Source: Pholis gunnellus
Lineage: Eukaryota > Chordata > Actinopteri > Perciformes > Pholidae
NCBI GenBank assembly: GCA_910591455.2
Contig: OU342808.1
Span: 11,611,904 to 11,675,903, forward strand
Direction of reading: 5' to 3'
DNA length: 64,000 nt
Positions 34,307-45,496 of the stretch are shown here, piece by piece. Both the position numbers and the translations under genes were made by a program. The notes beneath the pieces are model-generated. The model ran no database searches, was not told the DNA's origin, and saw nothing but the letters and a program-made list of their open reading frames with translations. Within the stretch, counting starts at the first letter, position 1; each line of letters opens with the position of its first letter.

Positions 34307-36010
34307 GTAACTGTGTGCTTATCATAAATCTCACATTTCAGTGTTCAAATCGCAGCATGTAACGCAGTTTTCTCTCATAACTCCCCTCAGATGTGTTCCT
34401 GTATGCCTTCAGTCACGATGAGCTGCCCTCTCTGCTGGTCAGCGTTGCCCTCCTGCTGTTGGTTGGACCGTGTCAGGAGCGTCGCTGGGGAACAGTCGCC
34501 TTTCTCTCCCTCTCCATCCTCACAACGATTATATTACCTCTTCTTTACACCCTGGTCATGTTTGTCGGTGGTGGTGGGGCGAGTCGGATCTGTGGTTACT
34601 CTGCCATCCAGCTGGCTCTGTTTGCAGCGCATTGTCGTCAGGTGACACAGAGGAGGCTGCTGAGGTGTCTGCCAGTCTGGTTTCTCCCCTGGCTTCTTCT
34701 GCTGATTGGTCTGCTGCTGCTGCCCGGGACACCTGCCCTGCTTCACTTCTGCACAATATTCATCGGACACAACTGTATCCTTTCCTTTTCACACAGTCAT
34801 TTAATTCTACTAAAATATATCCTCCCAACAAACATATTATAGTTTTTAGAAGCTTGACTAGACCTCTACCGAGGATTGAATGTGCACAGACTGCACTTTA
34901 TTGACATCTGTCTCCTTTTCCTGCTTTTTTATTCTTATTAGATAGAAATTGACATCATGTGATGCCCAGCCAAAGTGATGGCGAACACCAGTTTGGTAAC
35001 ATGTTTAAATGCAGATTTTTAAAAGATATTTTTACTGTATCTAACCATAGCTTTCCTAATACTTTTTATTAATGGAAACCCTTTGTGTGTTTTATTTCAG
35101 GCCATGTGATTAAAATGTAATCATCTATGACCCATAGTATAGGTGTTAGATTTATTGCTGAGAGTTTGAGTCGAAATGTCCTGTTCCTTCCCCACCAAAT
35201 CTATGCTGAAGCATCATGTCTTTATTTATAACACTTAATGTACCTCTCAGATCACCAGTCCTTCATTGGGATGTTACAGGAGCTGGAGGAGACCAGGGTC
35301 TTGGACTTCATTCCTGATTGGGCGTATGTTCGCTCTTCAGCCAGGTTGAGATTGCCCATCTGCATTACCTCACAGAGGTCTGGCTCATCTTGTTTTTGTC
35401 AAAAGTCTCATTGAATATTCACACTCACCACCTGCGTGCAGAGGCAGATTTCCATCTTTTTAACTTAATCTGTTGCCACAGATCTAGATCTCTTTCTCAG
35501 ATGACGCCTGCAGATCAGGCAGCTGCTCCACCCATGAGGGATCAATCTAACCACCACCCATGGGTGGATCCAGTGCCTGCCTGGATAATGACAGAGTCTG
35601 CTGCGCTGTCTGAGGCCGAGGCACTGGAGGAACGGATGCTAAGAGCAGGAATACTGGCCTCATTACAGGATGCTCCTGACAACCCTGTTTCAAAAGTGGA
35701 GGTGCCCAAATCATCAGTTTCCTCTCTGCGGTTAGTAATATTGTAATATCTTCATACATAGCATGTTGCATTTTTTAAGTACAGTTTTATTTATGTGATT
35801 CCAAGTAATTATTCACTAAAAAGACCATTGCTTCCTCTCAGACTCCAGCAGCTGGAGAAGATGGGCTTCCCCACAGAGAAAGCTGTAGTGGCGTTGGCAG
35901 CCTCAAAGCAGCTAGATGGCGCCATTTCTTTGCTCATTGATGACAGCATCGGAGAACAGGCGGTGATGGTATCTAAAGGGAAGAGCCCTCTGCTGCCGCG
36001 GAGCACCTAG
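34144..36010 (+). CDS. rhbdd3: Rhomboid domain-containing protein 3, five coding exons
   Basis: The coding sequence joins 34144-34306, 34391-34774, 35251-35377, 35482-35730 and 35842-36010: 1092 nt, 363 residues plus stop, all junctions in phase. The N-terminal half carries about five hydrophobic segments (for example LGTSLLTTLTLVMYAGG, LLVSVALLLLVG, VAFLSLSILTTIILPLLYTL, LPWLLLLIGLLLLPG) in a rhomboid-like arrangement. The C-terminus is a UBA domain (about 306-355) with SSLRLQQLEKMGFPTEKAVV, nearly identical to human RHBDD3. Where rhomboid proteases have GxSG, this protein has RICG (C122), and human RHBDD3 also has Cys there, so it is probably not a serine protease. Human is about 386 residues by memory. 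The family is a membrane protein that can bind ubiquitin. The gene is divergent from ewsr1, as in human. Confidence 0.95.
34391..34774 (+). CDS. rhbdd3: rhbdd3 coding exon 2: rhomboid-like core
   Basis: 384 nt. Encodes DVFLYAFSHDELPSLLVSV, the loop CQERRWGTV and the RICGYSAIQLALF helix, ending FIGHN. Acceptor CCTCAG, donor GTATCC, phase 1 at both ends. Confidence 0.93.
34775..35250 (+). other. rhbdd3: rhbdd3 intron 2
   Basis: 476 bp. A decoy acceptor (ATTTCAG before GCCATGTG at 35101) would read into a stop; CTCTCAG at 35244-35250 is in phase. Confidence 0.75.
35251..35377 (+). CDS. rhbdd3: rhbdd3 coding exon 3
   Basis: 127 nt. Encodes HQSFIGMLQELEETRVLDFI and PDWAYVRSSARLRLPICITS. Phase 1 in, 2 out, donor GTCTGG (weak). 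Confidence 0.85.
35482..35730 (+). CDS. rhbdd3: rhbdd3 coding exon 4
   Basis: 249 nt. Encodes RSLSQMTPADQAAAPPMRDQ and EERMLRAGILASLQDAP, ending PKSSVSSL as in human. The acceptor GCCACAG at 35475-35481 is in phase; the nearer TTTCTCAG would give a stop. Confidence 0.9.
35842..36010 (+). CDS. rhbdd3: rhbdd3 coding exon 5: UBA domain and stop
   Basis: 169 nt. Encodes LQQLEKMGFPTEKAVVALAA and SKQLDGAISLLIDD, the UBA fold, ending LLPRST then TAG at 36008-36010. Confidence 0.95.
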
Positions 36011-36345
36011 ACCACATCGCACTGAAACAGTGTTTGCTCTTGTGCAGTGAACTGGACCCACGTTATGCTTGGGTTTTGCTGAGCTTTTATATTAGATTTT
36101 CCCTGTGGGCTACTTTTAGAGCTAAATTAATTCTCAGAATGTATGGGGGCGGGGGTGAAAGACTGAGTTGTTCTTTCACCACAACTGTGATTCAAATCAA
36201 GTGCAGAAGCAAACTTCACCGCTTTGGAGACACTTTCTGTATATCTGCACATAAAATGTACATTTGAGCGAAAGGATTGTTCTGTAATAATGTTTAATGA
36301 AGGCTGTTGTGTTGCTAACACAAATAAAGAGAGGTGACATGTAAA
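36011..36345 (+). other. rhbdd3: rhbdd3 3' UTR
   Basis: About 335 bp between stop and the expected cleavage site after the poly(A) signal. Confidence 0.65.
36323..36328 (+). terminator. rhbdd3: rhbdd3 poly(A) signal
   Basis: AATAAA about 315 bp after the stop, followed by a GT-containing stretch and an A run near 36343. Confidence 0.7.
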
Positions 36346-36349
36346 AAAA

Positions 36350-37469
36350 CAAAACAATGCGCATTATTTTATTACATCAATCATCTAGACAGGATTATCT
36401 CAACACAATAACACATTTGCAAGAAAAAACAATGAAATATAAAATGGTTACACAACAGCATACGAAATAAGATACAATGATCATTTTAAATAGTTTCACA
36501 ATAAGTTTGATATAAGATGAAAAAACAATCAAGTCTTTTCATCAGGACAGTTGAAGTCGTCGACAGTGGTAAAAATATGTTCAAGTTCCATTAACAGTTT
36601 TGCTATTTCCTGTGTTAAAGATCTTAAAATGGAAAGCCAATTCCAGAGATGTTTAAAATGATGATATAACATAGTATATAAGACATAATAACCCAAATGT
36701 ATGTGCTTTTAGTCCACAGACTAAATGTAAATATACTATTGTATATTAAATCACTTTATTATCAGTGTGTACTTTAAGGGGGGGGGACACTCACACCAGA
36801 AAACTACAAATCACTGTTAGCAACACATATCTTAGCTAGAGTAAAGATGCCTTCATCTTTTAGTGCACTACATAACATTGAGTTAAACAATATGATTATA
36901 ACAAAATGAATACTAGAAGAAGAGGTTTGTTTGTGTACTTGTGTCCTGCAAACTGTACATGCTCAATATACTTAAATAGTGGAATCTCTTCAGATTGCAG
37001 TTACACTGTGAAAGCAATAAAAACGCAAATCCAGTCTGTTTTCTCACATCTGATTTCTCCTTTCATTGATTACTGTAAATGACCCTTATTATCCGGAACT
37101 GTTTGTAGCTCGAGGAGCACCACAGACGATTCAGATTTTTCCTTTTTTCAAACATTAAACATCTTCACTCTGAGGCCCGACTTCTGTAGCCAAAGAAACG
37201 AGACACACAAAGCTGTCGGGTGTGTTATGTGAAGATAAGTGTTTGGTTATGGTGATGGGTGGGGGGGGGGTCAAACTAGTTCTCACGTTCCCGATGGAGG
37301 AGGGCATTTTGGAGTATCAGTGGAGTTTCCCTGAGGTGTCCCCCATCCTAAATCTGACGGTAAAGCCCAGAGAGGGTATCAGATACGGTCTAAATCGGAT
37401 GGCGGTCGATGAGACCTAGAGGAGGGGGAGTCAACCCAGCCTGTGATCCTCAGGGTGAGCGGGAGGGGG
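36350..37469 (-). other. emid1: emid1 3' UTR
   Basis: About 1.1 kb between the emid1 stop and a minus-strand poly(A) signal. Contains a G run at 36778-36786. No other feature. Confidence 0.6.
36368..36373 (-). terminator. emid1: Probable emid1 poly(A) signal
   Basis: AATAAA on the minus strand, about 40 bp beyond the plus-strand rhbdd3 signal, marking convergent gene ends. Confidence 0.55.
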
Positions 37470-37603
37470 CTACTTCCCTCGAACCTTGGTGTTGGTGGAC
37501 AGAGGAGAAGCAAGTCGATATGGAAGCGCACCTGCTCGCTTATCTCTGTAGAAACTAGGGGAGGCTGTGTCAAACGGTCCGTCCCCAGACCCTAGATCAG
37601 GCT
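37470..37603 (-). CDS. emid1: emid1 terminal coding exon
   Basis: 134 nt, acceptor CAACAG, phase 1 in. Encodes EPDLGSGDGPFDTASPSFYR and then DKRAGALPYRLASPLSTN, ending VRGK and TAG. It matches human EPELGSGAGP...SLLRGKRGG in place and character. Confidence 0.88.
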
Positions 37604-40600
37604 CTGTTGAAGAAAGACAGCAGTTGGAACGGGGCCTCCCTGTCCATCAGTGTGTGAGGACATGTGCACTCTGTAGTCCTAATCCAAGTCTACTCTGACG
37701 TAGCTGTTAACCTGGAGGTGTCATGAGTGGGTTCTTATTTTGATTGGACACCAGTTGCCCAGTTTTTATATCAAAATGATTAATTAACTAGCTAGTGTTC
37801 AAGGGATTTATTAAATCCTTCTTTGCTTGATTGTTCTGTAAAGGAGGTGCGTTTGGCGCTTAGGGCTGCAACGACTGTTATCAATTTGCCTATTTATGTT
37901 TTCTTGTAGATTAGTTGTTTCGTCTATAAAATGTTGACAACCAGCCACAGTGAAACACCAAAATATATTCAATTCCAAGGACACGAAGCAGCAAATCCTC
38001 ACACTTGAGAAGCCAAAGTCAGCAATTTTTGGGGTATTTTTTCTAGATAAACGACTTAACAATTCAGTGATTATCAAAATTGCGGCAGATTTCTTTGTCA
38101 TTTGACTAATTTTTCAATTGCCTTATCATTGCAGCACTACTGGCTAGACTTTACATCCACTGATACACATTAACCTAGGAAGCACGGTTATTATACCAAC
38201 GATTAAAGCCCCTGAAAACTTGACTTCTAATATTAGTTTTTCTTAATAAAATTCATGACTAAATAACAACAATCAACATTTAAAACAATCTGAGGTATTA
38301 TATATTTCATGAGTTGAGCTTATTAGGAGTTTAACACTCAGCTAATCTGCTTCAGCAGGACTGTGTGGGTGTGGTTAGATCACATGACAAATAAGAAAAC
38401 CTTCATTTGATTTTGATTCAAATGTTGTAAAATCCTTATTGGTCCTCATTAACCAGCGAGAAGAGCAAAGAAAAATGCACGACAGCAAATTTCTCGTGAA
38501 ATAACTCATGTGATTGTGTAAATAGGTTTTCAGGGCCTTTAAAACATCTGTGCTACAACCAAAACAATTCACACACAAGAATACATCTGCTTTTCAGTGA
38601 CTAGATCAACATTCAGCAGTTCAGATTACATTTCATGCCTCTAACACTCGATCAAGACCTTCTAGATCTTGTCAAAAAGGTCAGTGAGGGCTGGCAGAGC
38701 CGTGGGTGAGGATGTCTCAGCGTTACCTGGCCAGATGATAGCCTCCAGCAGCGTCACCCTGCGAGCCAGAAGCTCAAGGTCTGCCTGCAAGTCGTGGAAC
38801 ATCTGCAAGCTAATGTCCTAACAGAGAGCAGTGACAGGGGGGACTGTGTGAGGGGGTGGAAACACCAGCCTGAGTCCTGGGGCTGCTCGCGACTGTTCCC
38901 ACTCCCTGTCCCAGCAGTGAGGTACAATGGCAGTTTTTTTTTTTTTGCCCCCACCACCTTTGACCCCTGCCTAAAGCTGACCCTGCCTCAGGCCTCCTAC
39001 TCACCATGAATACCGATCATAGTCTCAAGGATTAAAACCCTCTCGGCTAAGATCTTCAGCGCCTCTCTGATCTGATGTATGCCGTCCCCCTGTGAAGATA
39101 GATACAGCCGTCAAGGTAAAGAGCACAAGCAAAAGAACTGCTCGCCAAGATGCAAGTCATTTTGTCTCTCAATACAATTCAGCAGTTAGAAGGTTAAAAC
39201 AGTCCACATATCTGCCCAGCACTCTCAGACATATCCGTTCCCCGTATTTCTCTGTATCGCCTTCATTCTCTGGCCATGCTGCTGTATGAGGTCAGTCTCT
39301 GCCATGCTGGGCTGGGCAACATCGGCATGCAACGTTACAGACCAGCCTGGCGACACAGCTGGATTACATTATCCCAGGATTTAGATTTGATCATGCCATC
39401 TGCATTCTGTCTTTTGTTGAGTAGCACTTAAGCCAGACGATTATTTTTTCAGCACCACAGCTTTCATTCTTAACGCTGTGGTCACAAAAGTGATCCGATG
39501 TTGCCTGACAAAATGAAGCCAGTATAGATTTACGCTGAAATCTAATTTATTTTGTCAATTTGAGAAAAAGGATGAGGCAATGGCTTCACGAGTTGTACCT
39601 TGAGAAATAGCAAAAGGAGTTGGCAGAGACAGCTGAAAGCATCAAGGCGTGCAGAGAATAGCTGAAGCTTTTGGTGCACAGGTGAGTGAAATGCTTTCAT
39701 TAGTAAGACAAACCAACAACGCACTGTATGTTTGGAGAAAAAAGGCAAAGTTTCTGAGTCCTATGATAACTGATTACATGTTGGTTTAATGCTGGCAGCG
39801 TGGCTTAGTTAATTGGTTCGATCCATCATTTAGCTTCAAGCTAAAATGTTGACAAGACATTCACGGAGCCCTCGGGATGAATAGTATTGACAAACTCTGA
39901 CTTTCTGATTTGGCCTCACCATCAGGTCAAAACTAATGATATTCAGATCAACCACAGCTGTTCTTTGTGTGTAGTGCAGCAGATGCTGAACTAAGCTGTC
40001 AGACAATGATAAACATATTTGCTTAACATCAGCAATTTAATGTTGTCATTTTGAACATGAAAGCATCCATTAAAGCCTAACAGAGAAACCAGCATGGACT
40101 CTCTGTAGACTCTGTTATCAGAGAATGAATCCCCAAATAAAATGTCGAATTTAGAGATACTTTGCCTTATTTCTTTTTTTTAACCGCTCTGTGTTATTTC
40201 ACTCATTAGATGCATTTTGTAGTTGATTTTCACATCCAGGAAAGAAAGTTTATGTGGTACTTGGAGGTGAAATCATGCAAGGTTGCATTGTGGGGTGAAA
40301 TAGGGTAGCTGTATCCACTCCACTCACATCAGAGCACAACACCTCTAGACCCAACAGGACCCACCACCGACACATATGGAGTGATTTGGCATATACATTT
40401 CCCACATTTGCTTTGTGGTTCATTGAAACATTTTGAAGTCCGTAAAATCAAACAAATACAGTTGAATTCAAATGAAAATGATCCAGAATTTGCTTCGAGA
40501 GGGATTTTTACTATATTCTACATTAATTCACTCAGTCAGAGCTGGTGCACGGTGTGGTTACAAGATTGATATTGTTTCTTGTATTTTGTATTTTTTTTTT

Positions 40601-43600
40601 TTTATGTATATGCCAAAGTCAGATGCTGAAAAGGTGACTGTGAAAGGTAGCCATGGGGACAGTAGCTTGCAGAGGGAGTCAGGCAGCTTTAGGGTCAAGA
40701 GGACAGTGTCGTGACAGGGGACAGCAGTCCAGAGCACACCCCGAGGACCAACAAAAACAAAAACACATTAACACCAGAAGATTCCACACACAAAATCAGA
40801 CAGAGCAACAGCGAAAATCACATCTACTCAAACAGAAACAACAATGTGAAACAGACACTTTCTGACCACCGACAGGGAGGAAAGTATGGACTCGAGAGAA
40901 ACAGAGACGAACACCACTTTGTGGCCAATCACAGCCATAAACATGGTGACTGTAAAAAGATCATAACCATAACCTGAGAGGTGGGTCATGGTTAGACCTG
41001 AGCTTCAGGTTACAGAATAGATTCGTTGCATTGCAAAGTGAACACGTGATGACATAAATTAAAGATATCTTACATTTAGATTGCTCTTGTAAAATGAGAA
41101 AGAGGTGAAAGAAAAATAAGGGTTAGACAGACACAGAGGAAATATTGAATGCTCAACAAAGGAATCTTAAAACGTTTTGTTAAATCTTTTAACTTAAAGC
41201 AAAACTCTCCTGTCCAGGCCCCGTGTCACCATGTGAACTACCACCAACTACTTTCTTACCGGCAAGCCCTTCTCTCCTGGCTCTCCCTTGGGACCCGTAG
41301 TTCCCTGCAAAGACATATTCACAACAGAACAAAATATGACTTTAAAACATAAATGAAATCGGTGCAGCAGTTTACTTCGACAGAATGAGCTCCTTCTCTC
41401 CGAGACTGTGTTGGGTCGCAGCTCAGTGTGATTTGTAGCGCTGCTGGTTAGCGTAGTTTACAGTAATATAACCAGCTATGACATGTGTTGATGTTTCCCG
41501 CCGTACGCTCGTTTACTCAGTCCATAATCATCAAGGCAGCATGGTGGAGGAAGCTTACCGACTCGCCTCTGAAGCCCCTCTCTCCTTGGTAACCTAAAGG
41601 ACCCTGAAAAACCAAAGGCATGTTGTTTAAGGATGTAGAGTAAATGAGGGAAACCGACTGAATATCATCAAGTTGTGGGTGTACTCACTCTCTCCCCACG
41701 TTCTCCCTTTGGACCCACAGGGCCCTGCGTTCCAGGGGCTCCGGACTTCCCCTGTGTTGAGACGGGAAAGGAAATTCAAAATGACAACGATGAATTTGTA
41801 CAGCAAGAAATCGGACAGTGCTAAACTCAGTAAGTGCACCATAATGCTGTGAGTGAGCTTACATTCTGTCCTGATGGACCTGGAGGTCCTGATGGGCCTC
41901 TGGGACCCGATGGACCTGCGTATTAGAGAGAAAGACTCATGTTAGCACCCTCATGGTGGAGGTGGTGCTGGGTTCTAATCGTGTTTTGCACATTGTGTTG
42001 TTGTGTTATGTACAGCATAGGTGTTTGTGACCTAATTAAGTTTAAAGAAGTAACTTTCAGTGTTTGGACTCAACTTTGAGGGATGTTTTTGTGTTTGGTC
42101 ACCTGGTTAACGATAAACATATAAACTCACAGAAACTGAAGCTAGAGGCCGTATTTTTGTATGTAAAAGCATTTGAGATATTTGCATCTTTCAGTGTAGG
42201 GACAGAGATTCCCAAAACATACTCTGTGCAGTGCAAAGATAAACACAACATAGAAAGTGATAAACACTCACCGACAGGCCCGGGGGGACCCTGAGGTCCT
42301 GGAACAGGCAACCCTCGTGAGTCATGGAAAGTGTTGCTGAAGAAGTCTTTTCCACGACCTGGAGTTGAATCAGATTGCGTGTATTTAATGGCGGCTACTT
42401 ACTTTTTTCATTACTGTACAGTTTATTACATGTATTATTTCATCAACTATGTTCTTTTTATTTTGCCTTTAAGGGAATCATTGGGACTCAAACCTGCCTC
42501 TAGTTATGATCACTGCCATGACATGAACATGTAATGTTACTCTCTTTGTGTCGTGGGTATGCAGTAATTCATGTGATGCTGTGCCTCCAACAAGATTCAC
42601 CAATCAAATGGTTGTATACATTGATAGATGGTGATCTTTAGGTTGGAGTCCATGGTTTTAGTGAATGAGGCATGATTTGTATGTAGCCTGAGAGAAAGTG
42701 CTCCCAGAGAAGTGAATCTAAAGAAGCCTGTGGGCGAAATGTCCTGTTCCCACAGTTGCGATTTGTGATTTAACAGATATGAACTTGTGAAGAATATTGA
42801 TCCAAGCCTTTCCAGTGTGTGATGTTTTACTTTTGTTTTTTTGTTGCTCTATGACTGCCTTTTCAGACAGAACATGGTTTGGGCTCACATCTTGCTGCGC
42901 CCACGCTTTTCTCAACGCGGCACAAGCCTTAGGAAATAATGGGTTTTAAAGTGCAGTAGTGCCGCTGTTGCGTTCGGTCTGAAAGGGCCTTGAGTCCTGC
43001 TGTCACTTGCACCTGGGAAGTTGCTGCATTCCTGCAGTAAATGCTGTGCACAAAGCAATCCAACTGAGTTGACGCTGCCTGAGAAGTCCGACTTAGGGAA
43101 ATGAAGGCGATCTTCATTACATTAGAGTAACCTCCAGAGGGCGGTATCTTCCAACAAATACGAAAACTTCACCTAACGACTTCAACAGGTTGGTAATCTA
43201 CACTAAAATGTGTTCGAAAGCCCTGTCAGTAGTAGATCTGTGTTTCCCATTCATTAAAAAAACTTTCCATATCCACTGTGTAACAACACTGACTGGACGT
43301 CTTCATCTAACTGAGTCTACAAGAGGAAGAGGGTGGTGAACATGTGAGCGGTAGAGGAAGTGTGCGGTCATTGGGTCATTTTATATGGAAACACAGATCC
43401 AATCACAGCATGAGACAGGAGACACAGAGAGGAGGAGGAGGAGGAGGAGGAGGAGGAGGAGGAGGAGGAGGAGGAGAGCTGACAGCCAGAAACGTCCTCC
43501 AGCTGCCAGAACGTTGCACATCGCTAACAGATCTCGACAAGAGGTGACATCCAAAACAGGGCCGCCCTCTCTGTCTATTTCTACTCTGTCTTCATTTACT

Positions 43601-45465
43601 TTAAAGAACGCGCTGGCATCTGTGGCTTAACGTGACATGAATAACGTGTGAGCGATGTTTAAACAACAATGCTCCTCCTCACTACTACGTTCTGGCTGCT
43701 GGATAGGAGCCCTCTCCTGTTCAGCAGAAGGGAATTCCAACCTCCTGATGCAGACTTAAAAGCCAAATAAGCCAGTGTTTTCCAAAGGAAGCTCAACACG
43801 GCCCCTACTGTTACTTTGATGTGAAAGAAATGGCTCGCAGTCTCAGAAATCATCATGCCAACCTCGACGTACCCACAGCTTTCTCCACGCAGGAACCCGG
43901 AGCTTACAAATATGTGCGCTGCATTCTTTGTTTTACCACTGAATCCACATTAAAAAACGCAGATGCCTTGACCTTGAAAGAGCCGGAGTGGGCCCCCATC
44001 TGTCTCTCACAGTTCCCTTCATTTGCCTACATCTGGAAGTTGTTGAGTGACATCAGTGATGGACAGGTTCTCATCACAGCATGTGAAGTCTGAGTCTATC
44101 TCAGACTGCCTCTGCCTTCATTTAATACTCTTTGATTCTCTTCTACTTGGCTGGTAGACAATAAGGAGCGAGAAGCAGTGAGAGGATTACCACCATCCTG
44201 TCTGTTTCTCATTCTCTTTGTTGCCTTTGTTTATCAGTAGTCCTAAAACTTCTGAAAGCTTTTATGCAGCAGGAGAGAAAAGTCTGTGAGCCTGCTAAAG
44301 ACACATGAATATCAACAGTTTGCACTCCGTAAAACCAAACATCATCATGCAGCCGGAGAACAAAGGCTTTGATTTGATTTGTGTACATGCGCTCATGCCA
44401 ATTCATGGCAAACTGATTTTGTTACATTGAAATGAAATACACAGCAGATTAAAGTACGTTTACAGGTCTTGGGGAGTACTACTGTATATGAATAAAGTAG
44501 CATGAAGCCAGTTTGAAAATAAAAGACGTGTGTGTGGAGGTAGAAAGCAGTTAGTGTACCATTAGCCACTACTAGCTTAACGCACCCAAGTCGAGTTGCC
44601 TTGTTGGTAATGTAGGCACCAAGTTTTGACCAGAGGAAGAATGTATGGGGGAAAAAAAGTCAAAATCTTTGGTTCGGCTGCATCCATTTTTAACAAACTG
44701 TCCATCGAAGGCAATGCTATATTGGTAAAGTACTCTTTTAAGACTCATGTTGTTAACAAATACATGTTACAATAATGTTTTGGTGTGGAATTTGTGTCAT
44801 GGTGACTGTATGAAGTCTGTCAGTTGTCCAGGGTCTTACTGTGGTCTGGTTCTGGGATGTGGGCACTGGCCGGAGCTGGAGGCCCTGGAGGGCCAGGCAG
44901 GCCTGGTAGACCCCTCTCTCCTAGGAGTCCTGGTGGACCACGGGGCCCTGAGAGGAGAAATAACAGAAACATCACTGTGGTGACAGACATACTGTATTTT
45001 AGAGGTATGTCATAGCAAAATATGATCATAAAAATCTCCTCTGGAGAGGCACAGCCCAACGGCACACTGGGGATGATAAATGACTGTGAGTGATGTGATG
45101 ATAGGAGGATAAACTACGACAAAGACCAGAGAGGAAATAGATTAGATAAAGTGCTGAATGATACAACATAATAGTGGCTGGCAGGATATGTGTGTGTGTG
45201 TGTGTGTGCCACTATACATTAAGTATGTATGTGCACATGTGAAGTAAACTGAGCAGCTGGACAGAGGAGAGGTGTATAAACTGGCCGACTTTGTTCCTCT
45301 GTAATTAAAAAGAGGAGGAGGGTCTTTAATGGTCCGGTGTTGGGAACTGATTTAGAGACACGGGGAAACTCAAATAAACACCATCAAACTCTGCAAAGTG
45401 TTGCTGGCACTGGTTCATAGAAAATTAAATGCTCCCTGCATACACACTACTAGCTTTTGGACATA

Positions 45466-45496
<31 letters not shown>

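Larger units (their letters stand above)
42359..44839 (-). other. emid1: emid1 intron between the two collagen blocks
   Basis: 2.5 kb. Holds the GAG repeat at 43431-43475 and one copy of a dispersed repeat at 44527-44630. No exon seen. Confidence 0.7.

Noticed and set aside
34116..34310. Plus-strand frame overlapping rhbdd3 exon 1, starting MKTLQLIL
   Set aside because: It does not continue in phase into exon 2, while the frame starting at 34144 does and carries the membrane segment.
35102..35250. Decoy rhbdd3 exon after ATTTCAG at 35095-35101
   Set aside because: The phase-1 reading meets a stop within a few codons; the acceptor at 35250 gives homologous sequence.
43344..43630. Frames with poly-Gly and poly-Arg
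   Set aside because: Readings of the GAG repeat in two frames; no other coding signs.
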